A stretch of DNA of 64,000 bases from Hansfordia pulvinata (taxonomy: Eukaryota > Ascomycota > Sordariomycetes > Xylariales): positions 2,666,001 through 2,730,000 of the forward strand of contig BJKQ01000007.1 in the NCBI GenBank assembly GCA_006538405.1, written 5' to 3'. The translations under genes were made by a program, and so were the position numbers. This document shows, in pieces, positions 1 to 9,907 of this stretch; position 1 is the first letter of the stretch, and each line of letters starts with the position of its first letter. The notes beneath the pieces are model-generated. The model was given only the letters and a program-made list of their open reading frames with translations. It was not told where the DNA came from and searched no databases.

Positions 1-737
1 CCATTCATTGCGGATCCTCTCGCGAGCGAGGGCGGCACCATCATCCACGCTCGGGGGCTGAGCAGCTGGGTGCAGATACGCGGAAGGCCTGAAGCATGGC
101 AGGCCCGCAAAAAAATGGAAGCTCTAATCGCGCCAAGGACTGCGGTTGCCCAGCTCTTCAGTGGGCCTCCGCGCCTGTGCCTGAGGCTGTCCGGGGTCTG
201 CAGATACGCGGAAACGCCATTGGTAGTCGGCTTAGCCATGGCGGGCCTTTGGCCGCTTAGCCGACCAATCACGACACACCTCTCGATCTTTTCGTCACCA
301 GAAAGTGACGTCAAGCTGATCGACGTGGGCTTGGGCGACTTGCCAAGGCCGGCTCAGTTGATAGCCCTGTCGCTGAGTCGACCTAAGTTAGTCCGTTTGG
401 TGATGGAGGCTTAGCACGCTGCTCCTGTGTCGGTGGCGTGTCGGCGCCGATGCTTCGCTTCGCGGCAGTCCCCTGGAGTCGGGCGGTGTCTACGACCACC
501 AGCAAAGACGGGCACACGTGTTTGACGCACCGCTAGATTGCGAGCTTCGCCAAGCCGTGCGTACTATATATCGAGCTGGCGCCGCTCTCAAACGTCTGCT
601 TCCGACTTCACATCGTCATCAAGCAACAAGGCACTCGACATTGAACACTCAAACTTCGGGATACTCCAACCCCGGTAATCACCTTCACAGAAACATCAAC
701 ACTTTATTCGCACTTCCCCATCACCATCTCATCAGAC
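1..737. other. Intergenic, no gene recognised; likely 5' region of the next gene
   Basis: No open frame here shows family resemblance or a convincing codon pattern; the open frame over 70-414 looks incidental. A TATATA stretch near 564-569 lies about 170 nt upstream of the ATG at 738. The stretch just before the ATG is rich in CA and TC, as in fungal 5' leaders. Confidence 0.5.
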
Positions 738-1627
738 ATGGCCTACCAAACTGCCACCAGCACCATGTACCATCACGACATCAAGGCCCCGCTGCCCGAC
801 TACGCCGACGAGAGCGCTCCGGCCTACTCGGCGTACCCGGAGCCGGGCAGCCACGGCACTGTGGGCCTCCGCCTGTTCCCCCGGCCTTCAACTTCTACTT
901 CAACAAGGGGTTCTCGCAGACATATCACATTGGCGTGACGGCCGAGTCGCCCGCGTACGCGGTGCGGCTACACTCGGGCCTGACGCGCAACCCCGAGATC
1001 GCGCTGCACAACGGCAACACGGGCAAGGAGCCGCTGCTGGGCGGGGCCAAGACCAAGAAACTGCTGGGGTGCCACCTGCTGGGGGCCGGCAACCAGGTCG
1101 TGCTGATCCCGGCGGGGTCGGCCGGCAACGCGCACGACATTGAGGAGCTGATCGAGCGGCAGTCGCACGGGTGGCGCAACAGCCCCAGCTACCGGTTCTC
1201 GGTGCCGGTGGGCGGGCTGCAGGCGGGCAAGGGGGCGCGCAAGGAGGTGTTTGAGTGGCGCAGCACGCGCGGGGAGGAGATCCGGGAGCTGGCGGGCTGG
1301 GGCTCCGGGTGGAAGCTGGTGCGGCTGGGCCAGGAGGGCGCGGTCGGGGCCGGGGGCGACCGGGAGCACCGGGCCAAGGGCGAGTCGAGCGACGGCAAGG
1401 AGATTGTGGCCGTGTGGGCGCACAACTGCAGCATGAGCATGACCAAGGCCATGAAGTTCCAGTTCATGGGCAGCGCCGTGCCCGGCCACCTGGGCGACTA
1501 CTTTGAGCTCGTCGCCGTCCTGAGCGCCCTCAAGTTCTGGTACATTGAGTGGGCCAACAACCGCAACGCCGCCTCGAGCGCGTCCGCGGCCAGCGCCTCC
1601 TCGGCCGCCGCCGTCGCCGCCGCCTAA
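738..1627 (+). CDS. Conserved fungal protein with tubby/LURP-one-like fold, one frame break
   Basis: Reading starts at ATG 738 (MAYQTATSTMYHHDIKAPLP) and runs open to about 863. It then continues in another frame from PPVPPAFNFYF to the TAA at 1625-1627. Adding one G to the GGG at 863-865 joins the two into about 296 residues. The layout matches a family common in Sordariomycetes: a short Pro/Tyr-rich N-terminus, then a beta-rich domain resembling the tubby C-terminal/LURP-one fold (YAVRLHSG near the start; GWKLVRL, KEIVAVWA and FELVAVLSALKFWYIE near the end), and a short Ala/Ser-rich tail. The function of the family is unknown; membrane or lipid association is only inference from the fold. 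It converges with the CutC gene 256 nt downstream. The family call is from motif resemblance alone, and the broken frame is probably a sequence error. Confidence 0.6.
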
Positions 1628-1883
1628 ACGGGCTGGGGCCGTGTTCACTTCTACTTTGTATGCTGGTCAATGTCTGCGTCGGAGTTGGGTCTTGCTTGGG
1701 GAGATACCTATGTCTTGGTCTAGCGTTGCTTTGGATTATAGAGTGCCTATAGACTGCTAAGCTCATGTCGAGCTTTCACCTCGTCCTACTGCGTATTTCT
1801 TGAAGGTGGCTGTGTGAAAGTGCGCTTCCTTTGGCTTATGATGACCGACCGGCGGTCTCTCTCCCTTCCCATTCCTCTCACGC

Positions 1884-2881
1884 TCACACCCTGCCTTCCG
1901 GCCTGTCCTCCCGTTTCCCCCCTGTGATATCGCTCAAGACGCCGAGTATCCCCTCGACCTCGACCGGATCAATGTCCCCGCCGCTCCCGGCTTCCAGGCA
2001 CGACGAGTGGAACACGACGTCATCATCGTCACCCTCACCCTCAACGCCGCCGCCACCACCACCACCACCGGCCCCGAGGAGCCCCAGCCCCTCGGCCAGC
2101 GCGCGCGCGTTGGCCCGCCGCACGCCCCCGCCGACGACCAGCTCGAGCCCCCGGCGCCGGGCGCCGCGCCGCAGGGACCGCAGGGGCGCGGGGGCGTGGT
2201 CGGCGGCGGTGCGGCGGCGGCCGCCGCCGCCTCGCCCGCCCGAGGTGAGCACGCCGCGGAACCCGCAGCGCGCGACGTCCACGAGGGCGTCGTCCCCTTT
2301 CGCTTCCGCCTGCCTCTCCCGCTGCTGCTTCTGCTCGGCGTCGTCGTCGTCGTCGTCCGCGGGGGCCAGAAGCTCGTCGAAGGCGCGGTGGAAGACGGCC
2401 GGCAGGGGCGCGGCGGCGGCGACCAGGCGGGCGCAGGCCGGGACGTCGACTATCGCGGCGCAGCCGCTTGCGGGGTTCGTGGTGGTGGTGGTGGTGGTGG
2501 TCGTCGTCGTCGTCTTCAGGACCCGAAGACGAAGCCGTCGCCTCGGTCTGCGCGCAGGAGGCCTGTGGCGCGGAAGGCGCGGATCTGCGACTCCATCTCG
2601 AGAATCTCGGACGCGGTGTAGATGAAGTCGGTCGTGGTGGCAGTGGCAGTGCTGGTGCTGGGAGGAGGAGGTGGTGGGCCTCGAGGACGGATCATGACGC
2701 GCACGGGCGGGGCATCTGCCCCCGGGGGGAGGAGGGAGTGGAAGAGGCGCAGATCGTCGAGGGTCGGGGTCAGGCCGCCCTCGGCGTACGACCCGGCGGC
2801 GTTGAGCTCGATTCGGGCGGCGCCGAGGGCCGCGGCCCGGGCGGCGGCGGCGGGGCCGAAGGCGGGGACTTCGAGGCGCAT
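1884..2881 (-). CDS. cutC: CutC-family protein (copper homeostasis, TIM barrel), one frame break
   Basis: Starts at 2881 with MRLEVPAFGP. The N-terminal half carries the CutC signature (LGAARIELNA, then EGGLTPTLDDL, then VRVMIRPRG). After DGFVFG at about 2520 the frame breaks, and VLK plus the second half continues in another frame to the TGA at 1884. One extra base in the CCC at 2522-2524 joins them into about 332 residues. The second half keeps family motifs (LPAVFHRAFDELL, GFRGVLTSGG, VVGGGVRRANARAL, FHSSC). Low-complexity insertions are unusual: about eleven consecutive threonines right after the break, a run of six Asp, and a Gly run near the C-terminus. They fall between conserved segments, so they are probably surface loops. 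CutC was named for bacterial copper tolerance, but its biochemical role in fungi is unclear. Family call is firm, function is not. Confidence 0.8.
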
Positions 2882-3749
2882 GGTGTGTCTGCCTCCCGCT
2901 GCGTTGCTCTTTTGACGTGCAGGTAGATGGCTGGATTGCTTTTACTTGGGCCCCATATGTGGCCTTGCGCGTGCTGCTGGCTGTTGTTTGTGGGAGGCAA
3001 GGGGACGAGCGAGGGGAGGACAGGAGAGGAGCGGAGGAGGAGGCGTTGGCGTTGGGGTTTGCGCGTGAGGCTGGCTGGGATCTGGTCTCCACCCGACTGC
3101 TGGCGATGGGCCTTGAGACCGCCCCTGTTCGCGTAGTAGTCTGTGGTGTCAACATGACGATCCATCATGACAAACGACAGACCTATCTTTCTTTCCGAGA
3201 GGCCAGCTGTTCGTGGCTCTCGTGTTGAAATTGGGCGGTAGCCCAAAAGCGGCAGGTGAAAGGTGCTCCGTCAAGTGGCTAGTGTCTCTTTTCTTATTCA
3301 GCCAATTCTCGGAATAAACTCCATAATGTGTTCTGACGGGCAGCTTCCTGTGACTCGAGCCAAGGGTCAATGATAGTTACTTTGAGCCGAAATCCACAGC
3401 GACAGTGCGTCAGGCGCCTCCTCAGCCCTACCTAGTGAATTGGAACAACACAGAGAACATACCGTCACCTATGGAAGTCCCGCCAATTGACAGACCTCCG
3501 GCTCGATGGCACAATGGAAGGCACACAATATACCTGGGTACCTTGACGGCGGTCGCTCCTGCCAACAGTCAGCCTGATGTGATGTGGGCAGAACGGTATG
3601 ACTTGTCGCACGATTGGCCGCAATCAGGCAGAAATCTTTCAATGACTGTGGATAAAAGCTAACACCCCCCCCCCCCCCCCCCTCTCGTTGTTTGAGGTCA
3701 CCTACCGCGTTGCATACGCCTCGACATGACTACCACAGGAGATCACTGA
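2882..3749. other. Intergenic with an 18-nt poly-C tract
   Basis: No gene recognised. Holds the 5' side of the CutC gene and the 3' side of the next minus-strand gene. An 18-base C run lies at 3665-3682. Open frames in 2917-3662 lack codon bias and homology. Confidence 0.5.
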
Positions 3750-4382
3750 TCACGACGCACCAGCAGGTGCTGTAATGTTGTTCGGGCATATCTCAACCCA
3801 GGAGAACCCGTCAAAAGGCTGTGGCGGTGTCCAGTCGATCTCCGGGTCCAGGTCCAGCTCGCATTCGACGTCGCACAGCTCAACCACCAGCTCCTGCCCG
3901 GGGCGGAACGGTTGAGGCCGGCAGCGAATGTCGACCTGGTCGACGATCTCCATGGACGAAGACACCCGAACCCTCTCAATTTCTCGGCGTTCTCCCCCCT
4001 CGCAAGCCACGCTGAGCTTCAGATCCCCCTCGCCCATGGTCAGACACTCGGGCCAACCGGATGTCCACGGCTCCTCCTCCGCGTCCACGTGAGGCACGAC
4101 GATGGCCCCGTGCTGGCATCGGATCGTGTCCAGGCGGTGGCGGGCGGCGTAGCTGGCCCAAGCCTCGAGATTCCAGAAGCCGTCGCAGGAGGTGCAATAG
4201 TCGAACCAGCGCCCAGAGAAGAGCGAGCCGCAGTAGAGGCAGCATGGCGCCTCGGTGCTGCTGGCGCACCGCGGGCAGTTGAGCTCGACCTCGCGCTCGC
4301 CATCGCTAAGCGGTAACAGACATTTGACATAGCTGTGCCCGCAGGCGAAGGCAATTGCGACGCCGTCCAGGACAAGGGCCAT
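3750..4382 (-). CDS. Unrecognised Cys-rich protein with CxxC pairs
   Basis: An intact open frame of 210 residues. The ATG at 4382 is preferred over the in-frame ATG at 4403 because it sits in an ACCATGG context. The first ~75 residues hold about ten cysteines, including CPRC, CLYC and CTSC pairs plus a CGHSY and a CCLYC element, which suggests one or two zinc ribbons or a RING-like treble-clef fold. The middle is Trp- and His-containing. The C-terminal half is acidic and rich in Val/Leu (QELVVELCDVECELDLDPEID), as expected for a beta-rich domain. No signal peptide or membrane segment is visible. I do not recognise the family. It is divergent from the next gene, with about 550 nt between their starts. 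The frame is compact and composition looks coding, but the assignment rests on the open frame alone. Confidence 0.6.
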   Translation of the reverse strand: MALVLDGVAIAFACGHSYVKCLLPLSDGEREVELNCPRCASSTEAPCCLYCGSLFSGRWFDYCTSCDGFWNLEAWASYAARHRLDTIRCQHGAIVVPHVDAEEEPWTSGWPECLTMGEGDLKLSVACEGGERREIERVRVSSSMEIVDQVDIRCRPQPFRPGQELVVELCDVECELDLDPEIDWTPPQPFDGFSWVEICPNNITAPAGAS

Positions 4383-4932
4383 GGTAAGAGTGTTTACTTT
4401 CAACTAGTTGATTCTGGTTTTAAAAAGGTGCTGTCGACACAACTTAGATGAGCCCTGAAAGAGCTGACCGGGGTTTGCTCTTTAGTTATACCGTGTCTAC
4501 CTATAGATAGACCTTCCATCGCCGTTTGTTCTTGAAAACAATCAGACAAACCAGACCACAGGGCGTCAAGGGGCGACACTGATCAAAGCGACAATGGATT
4601 TGTTGGCAGTGGACAAAGAGCGCCCGTGGGTAGATTTGGGACCAACAACTGTAAACCCATTCGGTCCTCCTGGTCTTGAGGCAAACAAGGGCGACTCTTT
4701 GTTCGTGCCAGCGCCTCCAGACCGCCAACAAAGCCATTTTCAACTGACCGCCGCTCTTAAGAATTACTGGACCAGCAAGTAAATGAAACCCAAGCTGCCA
4801 TCTCTCTCTACGCGACCAATTATCCGCCATTTCCCCTGACAAAAACCATACTGAAACTTTTCATTCCCACGAAATCAGCGAAAAGCTATCTCCCTCGTGG
4901 CATTTCATCGACACTCACTCCCGCCTTCAACA
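4383..4932. other. Divergent intergenic region
   Basis: Shared upstream region of the minus-strand gene starting at 4382 and the plus-strand gene starting at 4933. AT-richer than its flanks. The short open frames inside (4594-4782 plus, 4501-4842 minus) overlap each other and show no coding signal I trust. Confidence 0.45.
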
Positions 4933-5655
4933 ATGCCCTGCACTGTCCCCGTCAGCCCGTGCCCCCCGGGCACCACTCTCGACGAGGATGATAAGCAATA
5001 CACGCGCGAAGAGATTGACGAGTGTCTGAGATCGATTGACCGTGTTCTGGGATGGCAACATCGCGAACGCTGGGATTCTCTGCGTGCACTGTTTGGTGAG
5101 GCACCTTTGTTGCTTCGTTACTCGGATGTGTGGGACGTTGATCCCCGAGTCAAGTACCGCATCTTCGAAAGCAACATTGAGAGACCATCCACGTTCTTCG
5201 AGCCTGCCAAGGATGCCTATACCGGTGCGGCCAATACAGCACTGAACAGCTCGCGCACGTCTCCTGACTTGATGCAGAAGTTGTCGGACCGACTGTCCAA
5301 GATGGAAAAGGCCATCGAGGATGAACGGTGCAAAGGCGTCTGCGTGAAAGACAGCTCGCGCCGCTCCCTGGATCAATTTCAGAAGATGTCGGATCGACTG
5401 TCCAAACCTGAGCAGACGACCAGACATGACCGGCGCAATGGCGTCTGCCTCGAGCACGAGCGGCAACCGATCGATCTCATCATCTCAGAGGAGATCGCAA
5501 AGGAGAAAAGATCGCTGATCCTCGACGGTCTAGAGAAACCCAAGCTGTCACTTCGGGAAGTAAAAAAAGGTCGAGGAAATGTGGTACGACGAGAATCGGT
5601 TGAATCGTTTGCTTCGCTCAGCGCCGAGGTCCATTACGCCTCCCCGCCGATGTAG
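4933..5655 (+). CDS. Unrecognised protein with a 35-residue tandem duplication
   Basis: An intact single-exon frame of 240 residues. The ATG at 4933 (CAACAATG context) is preferred to the in-frame ATG at 4897. Residues 20-80 form a charged helical N-terminal region (YTREEIDECLRSIDRVLGW). Residues 110-144 and 145-179 are a tandem duplication: both begin S-x-D with QK-[LM]-SDRLSK and end with a [KN]GVC element seven residues before the unit boundary. At DNA level these are about 5260-5364 and 5365-5469. The remainder is basic and Ser/Glu-rich. The SDRLSK units look like short coiled-coil segments. No targeting signal or known domain is seen. Function unknown. Confidence 0.6.
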   Translation: MPCTVPVSPCPPGTTLDEDDKQYTREEIDECLRSIDRVLGWQHRERWDSLRALFGEAPLLLRYSDVWDVDPRVKYRIFESNIERPSTFFEPAKDAYTGAANTALNSSRTSPDLMQKLSDRLSKMEKAIEDERCKGVCVKDSSRRSLDQFQKMSDRLSKPEQTTRHDRRNGVCLEHERQPIDLIISEEIAKEKRSLILDGLEKPKLSLREVKKGRGNVVRRESVESFASLSAEVHYASPPM

Positions 5656-6468
5656 ACGTCGCCTCAAAACTCCGCTTCATGACTCTGAAACGAATCGACC
5701 GTGCAGATTGGTGGTCATCTTTCGCCAACAGACGCGCCCTGCCTGAGAGAGGCTTTGTCGATAAAGTCCCGTTTCATTGGTTACCTCTGCGATCGTGCAA
5801 TCGCCGCCCGCCTTACTGGAAGTAGATATCCAGGCCAGACGGAGCGCGAACCACTCTGCAGGCAACACAATTGGGCGCGCTGAGTCATCAGATTTGACAT
5901 TCATGGGTATATAAAGGGGACTCGCGTCCCGGACGGCTGGCTCGTCTTCTGGTCCATAGCAACTCGACTTTCTTGTTCACACGATTTAAATCGAAGTCGC
6001 CATCGGCATGGTAACGCCGCTGGTCTGGCTTGTGCAGTCTGCGGCACAGTCCTCGTCTTCATTGAGGCGACAGCCTTCGGATACAGATATGGAAGGCACT
6101 CCCGACCGAAAGTGCAGAGCGTGATGCAGAAGCGGGACATTCGGCTACAGCATTAATACAGCATTGTATTCACGACATTGATCTTGGGGAGTCATGGTAC
6201 GCGATCCTTATTTTTACCCCATTCCTTGAGCTGTATCAATCTCTAATCCATTATTCACATACACAAGGAAAAAGACCCGATTGGAAGTGTTTAGAGCAAG
6301 AAAAGCAAGAGTGACGCAGAGAAACGAAACCGACTCCTACCAAGAGCAAAGACACACGCAAACCCATGGAGCCCGGGGGAGGAAAAGGAGCGAGGAAAAC
6401 AACAACAGCCGAGAGACAAAGGCAACGACGGGTGGCAACAACGACAGCAAACCAAACGCCAAGTCCCC
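5656..6468. other. Intergenic with an orphan TATA box
   Basis: A good TATATAAA lies at 5908-5915 on the plus strand, but no convincing gene follows. The only plus-strand frame beginning shortly downstream is a 38-codon ORF at 6008-6124. The right end (6250-6468) is A/G-rich and probably 3' UTR of the minus-strand gene that ends at 6469. Confidence 0.4.
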
Positions 6469-7686
6469 TCAAGACCGCGGAGGTCCCCGCGCGGCAGCCG
6501 GTAGGCCGCCCGGGGGCTTGCACCGAGGAGGCGCGGGGACGGCCTGGGGCAGCAGGTCGGCGCGGCGGCGGTGGCGCATCATGTGCTCGTCGACCTGCAG
6601 CCAGGGGTTGGAGCAGGTGTAGAGGGCCTCGAAGCCGCGCTCCGAGTACTGCGTCTCGTGGCCGCGCAGGATGACGAGCCACTTCTGGACGGGCTCCGCC
6701 TGGTGCGCCGCCTCGCGGCTGCGGCTACTGCTGCTGCTGCCGCCGAAGAGGCGGCTTCGCTTCTTGCCCCCATTGCTGCTGCTGCTGCTCTTGCCGCGCC
6801 AGCCGCGCCAGCCGAAGCCTCCGCCCCCTCCGCCCCCCTTCTCGGCCCCGCGGCTGTCGCCTGGGAGTTTCTGGTCTTCTACTCGGCCCTCTTCCCCCGC
6901 TTCCTCGGTCATGACGCTGTCCATCTCCTCGAGGTGGACAATCTTCCACTCGCGGCGGACGTGGGGGTTCTTGTTGGTGGCGATGAAGCGGCTGTCGACC
7001 AGGGCGCCGAGCTTGTTCGGCAGGCAGCCGGGCAGGCAGGAGAGGCGGGAGGCCAAGTGGTGCGAGTAGGAGGAAGACGAGTCACGGCGGCGGCGGCGAC
7101 GTTGATGATGACGGACATGTCCGTCGTCGCCGTCGCCGTTGTGCTCCTGGCGGGCGCGGCGGACGCGCTCCTCCAGGTCGGCCTGGGAGAAGCAGGTGAC
7201 GGCGCGGACGCCGGCGTAGGCGTCGCCGGCGACGCGGTACGTCGCCTTGACCTCGAAGCGGCCGCCGAGCACGCGGGTCGTCTTCTCGAGCTCCTTGGTC
7301 GGCTGCACGGAGATCATCTCCCAGGCCTCGAAGACGGTGCGGGTGTTGGGGGTTGGGACGCGGCTGAGGGGAGCTGTCAGTTTGACATTGGGGGAGGGGC
7401 ATGAAGAATGACAAGGGGGGCCACGGGATGCTGCGTACAAGTAGTTCCACCCTTGCTGGTTCTGGGTGGCGGGAGGGTGCGACTGTCGCCTGTCTGGTAC
7501 GTTCCCGCTCGGATTGGCAATGCGGTTATCACGGGTGTCGTCGTCGACGTCGCCGTCATCGTCGCTCTCGCCGATGGTGGAGTCGTCGTCGCGGAGCTCG
7601 ACGGTGGTGGTCGTGGGCCGCTGCTTGTCGTCTCCGGCGACGATGTGGTGGGCCCCGGGGGCGCCAGTGCTCTGATAGTTCGCCAT
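6469..7686 (-). CDS. Unrecognised low-complexity protein, possibly with a 75-nt intron
   Basis: An open frame of 405 residues from ATG 7686 (MANYQSTGAPGAHHIV). The N-terminus is acidic (DDDSTIGESDDDGDVDDD). A conserved-looking core follows (RTVFEAWEMISVQPTKELEKTTR, then FEVKATYRVAGDAYAGVRAVTCFSQADLEERV, then REWKIVHLEEMDSV), separated by Arg-, Gly- and Ser-rich stretches. The C-terminal block (QKWLVILRGHETQYSERGFEALYTC) again looks structured. A potential intron of 75 nt (7438-7364, GTACGC to CTCAG) could be removed without changing frame, so both spliced and retained forms are readable. No signal peptide or membrane segment. I recognise no family. Confidence 0.5.
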   Translation of the reverse strand: MANYQSTGAPGAHHIVAGDDKQRPTTTTVELRDDDSTIGESDDDGDVDDDTRDNRIANPSGNVPDRRQSHPPATQNQQGWNYLYAASRGPPCHSSCPSPNVKLTAPLSRVPTPNTRTVFEAWEMISVQPTKELEKTTRVLGGRFEVKATYRVAGDAYAGVRAVTCFSQADLEERVRRARQEHNGDGDDGHVRHHQRRRRRRDSSSSYSHHLASRLSCLPGCLPNKLGALVDSRFIATNKNPHVRREWKIVHLEEMDSVMTEEAGEEGRVEDQKLPGDSRGAEKGGGGGGGFGWRGWRGKSSSSSNGGKKRSRLFGGSSSSSRSREAAHQAEPVQKWLVILRGHETQYSERGFEALYTCSNPWLQVDEHMMRHRRRADLLPQAVPAPPRCKPPGGLPAAARGPPRS

Positions 7687-9472
7687 TGCTGCTGGGTGGG
7701 AGGATCCTGTGAGAGAAAGAGAAGTAGAAATGGGGATGGAGTTGGCAGGCGGGACCTGGGAGCGTTGTGTTTTCTGTGGCGGGGTGGTGGTGATGGTGGT
7801 GAGTTGACGAAGCGCTCTCCAACGTCCTTTATAGGGCGCGCATTCCGACCACCAACTAAGCTGACATCTCTAGGTTGACAGCCGGCTGAACGGAGCTCGA
7901 GGGCCGGCTGCAAATCTCGCAGCTCTTTGTTTGAGGCCTAATTCGCTTGGATTGCACATGTTATTATTGAGGACGACGCAGGCCCGGACAACGATGTAAT
8001 AATGGGCCTCAGTGGTGCTGACATGGGTGCCAGCCAGGACGCGCCAGAGCCGGGCCAACGCGGCGCTGACAGTGCGAACCCCAGGCATACATGCATGCAT
8101 GGAAGCTCTCGCCTGGAGAACGTGGGCCTCTCGTTCCCAAGTTGATCCCTAGTTAACCGCCACAGCCACAGCCTCGAAGGCTATATGGGGAGGATGGATG
8201 GCTGGGAAGGGGCCTCAAAAGCGGCCACCACCGCGCAAGGCCCCCGGGCAAATCCCGACCCCTTCCTATGTGCCGATTTCATTCCGGTTCGCTTCTTGGA
8301 GAAATCTTGCCGTCTCGCGAAGCCAGCCTCGAAATCGCAGCGGGCAGCGCTTGTGCGCAATGTGCACACGCAAGTTCTTATTAGTTTCCGTCTCTTCGCA
8401 AGATTCCTCCCTTAAAGCGGGGGGAAAAAAGGAAAAAAAAAAAAAAAATCTTGAAAAAGATTCACCACGAGCGCAAGGATTGTCGTTTCTGGCCTGATTG
8501 ATATTGCTCGACTGGCCGGTTGACTGGTAACATTACCTCGAGACGGGGCATACGGAACCACCGACCGTCGCAGCAAGCACAGCCTGCAGGGAACGAGCCT
8601 CGAGCCTGTTCACCCCACGATCACGCGTTTTGGGTGAATCAGGAGACTGCGTGTGGGACGCGGCGACCGAGTCCGGTAGACCTTTCTGCATCTTCCATGA
8701 CACATGCTGGCCACGTGCGTTGGAGGGGGGAAGGGAAGAGAGAGAGAGAGGGGCGGTGGAACCATGAGAGGCTTCTAGAGCCACCTTCCACGGGCCTCAA
8801 AAGAGTGTGTCTTGGAAATCTACGGGCCTCGCATTACACCTCAGGCAAAGCAGGTAGTTGGGCCAAGGAGGCAGGGTCGTCATGGATCAGCGTCCCCCTA
8901 GAGGTGCATGTCTTTTGACTCTCTTTCCGTCTGTCTGTCTGTCTATCGATCAAGCCGGTCATTATGATGATGGTGATGATGGCCAATGGATTCGACGAGG
9001 CCACTGAGGCTCGGCAGGGCGACCAAAGCGCGGAAGAGCATAGACGCCGCCGCCGCCGCCTCATCTGCAAAGACTGGTCGGCGCGCGGGGCGCGCGCGGA
9101 GATCTGAGGTGCCGCGACTGTACCTGTTCTCGCATCACATCACATCACGACATCACGACTGGGCGAACCAAGTTGACGTTTGTGTGCCCCCTCCCTGTCG
9201 TTGGTAGATGACTCGGAACGAAGAAAAGCAGCTGCCAATCCTTCAGCTTTCTCTATTTGCATCTTCATTTTCAAAAAGGGGCCTCAACAAAGCCTCGAAG
9301 ATGCGTGGGTGGTTCAGAGCGAACGAAGAGAAAAGAAGGAGGAGAAAACACGACCCCTTGCACGTGCCACCGCTGTATTCGGTGACAAAGTCTCGGCTGA
9401 AAATGATCAGACGTGTCGACGTCCACAATCACGACGACAGGTGCCCGCGGGGTCCGTCTGTAGGGCTTGCGA

Positions 9473-9491
9473 GGGGGGGGGGGGGGGGGGG
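9473..9491. repeat. Poly-G tract (19 nt)
   Basis: Uninterrupted G run on the plus strand, one of at least seven G/C homopolymers of 17 nt or more in the window. Confidence 0.95.
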
Positions 9492-9660
9492 TTTCTAGGT
9501 CCCCCCCACTGGAGCGCGATCGATCGACGGTCAGACCAAGTTGACACGCCCTTTGTCAGCTCATCAGGCAGGTCCTCAGAGGTAGGTAAGTTAGGCAAGG
9601 GACTCGCAGTGAGGCAGTGATGCTGCGAGGGTGTCCCAGAGCATGGATTTCTCACCCCCG

Positions 9661-9683
9661 CCCCCCCCCCCCCCCCCCCCCCC
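9661..9683. repeat. Poly-C tract (23 nt)
   Basis: Uninterrupted C run. It is preceded by another short C run at 9655-9659, broken by one G. Confidence 0.95.
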
Positions 9684-9781
9684 GGCCTCGTGGTTGGTGG
9701 AAGCTCTCCACCGTTTTCGAACCTTTGACCCGCCCGCATATTATAGGTTTGGGCTTGTAAGGCACCGGCGGCATGGATCGG

Positions 9782-9806
9782 GTGTGTGTGTGTGTGTGTG
9801 TGTGTG
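9782..9806. repeat. (GT)n microsatellite
   Basis: About twelve GT units in intergenic DNA. The flanks share the repeated sequence GGCATGGATCG at about 9770 and 9822. Confidence 0.9.
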
Positions 9807-9889
9807 ATGAGACCGACCCCGCGGCATGGATCGTGACGGGGGTGAATGAATGGGCCTCAAAAAAAGGGGGGGTGGTTCTCCGGAACCAC

Positions 9890-9907
9890 GGTACTCGTAC
9901 GAGTACC
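9890..9907. promoter_or_regulatory. 18-bp perfect palindrome containing TACTCGTACGAGTA
   Basis: GGTACTCGTACGAGTACC reads the same on both strands. It is the longest symmetrical form of the TACTCGTA core that recurs throughout the intergenic DNA. Directly downstream (9908-9930) are three to four TTAGG-like units. A regulatory role is only inference. Confidence 0.5.

Noticed and set aside
1831..2625. Long plus-strand open frames opposite CutC
   Set aside because: They are Ser/Arg/Pro- or Gly-rich shadows of the conserved minus-strand protein.
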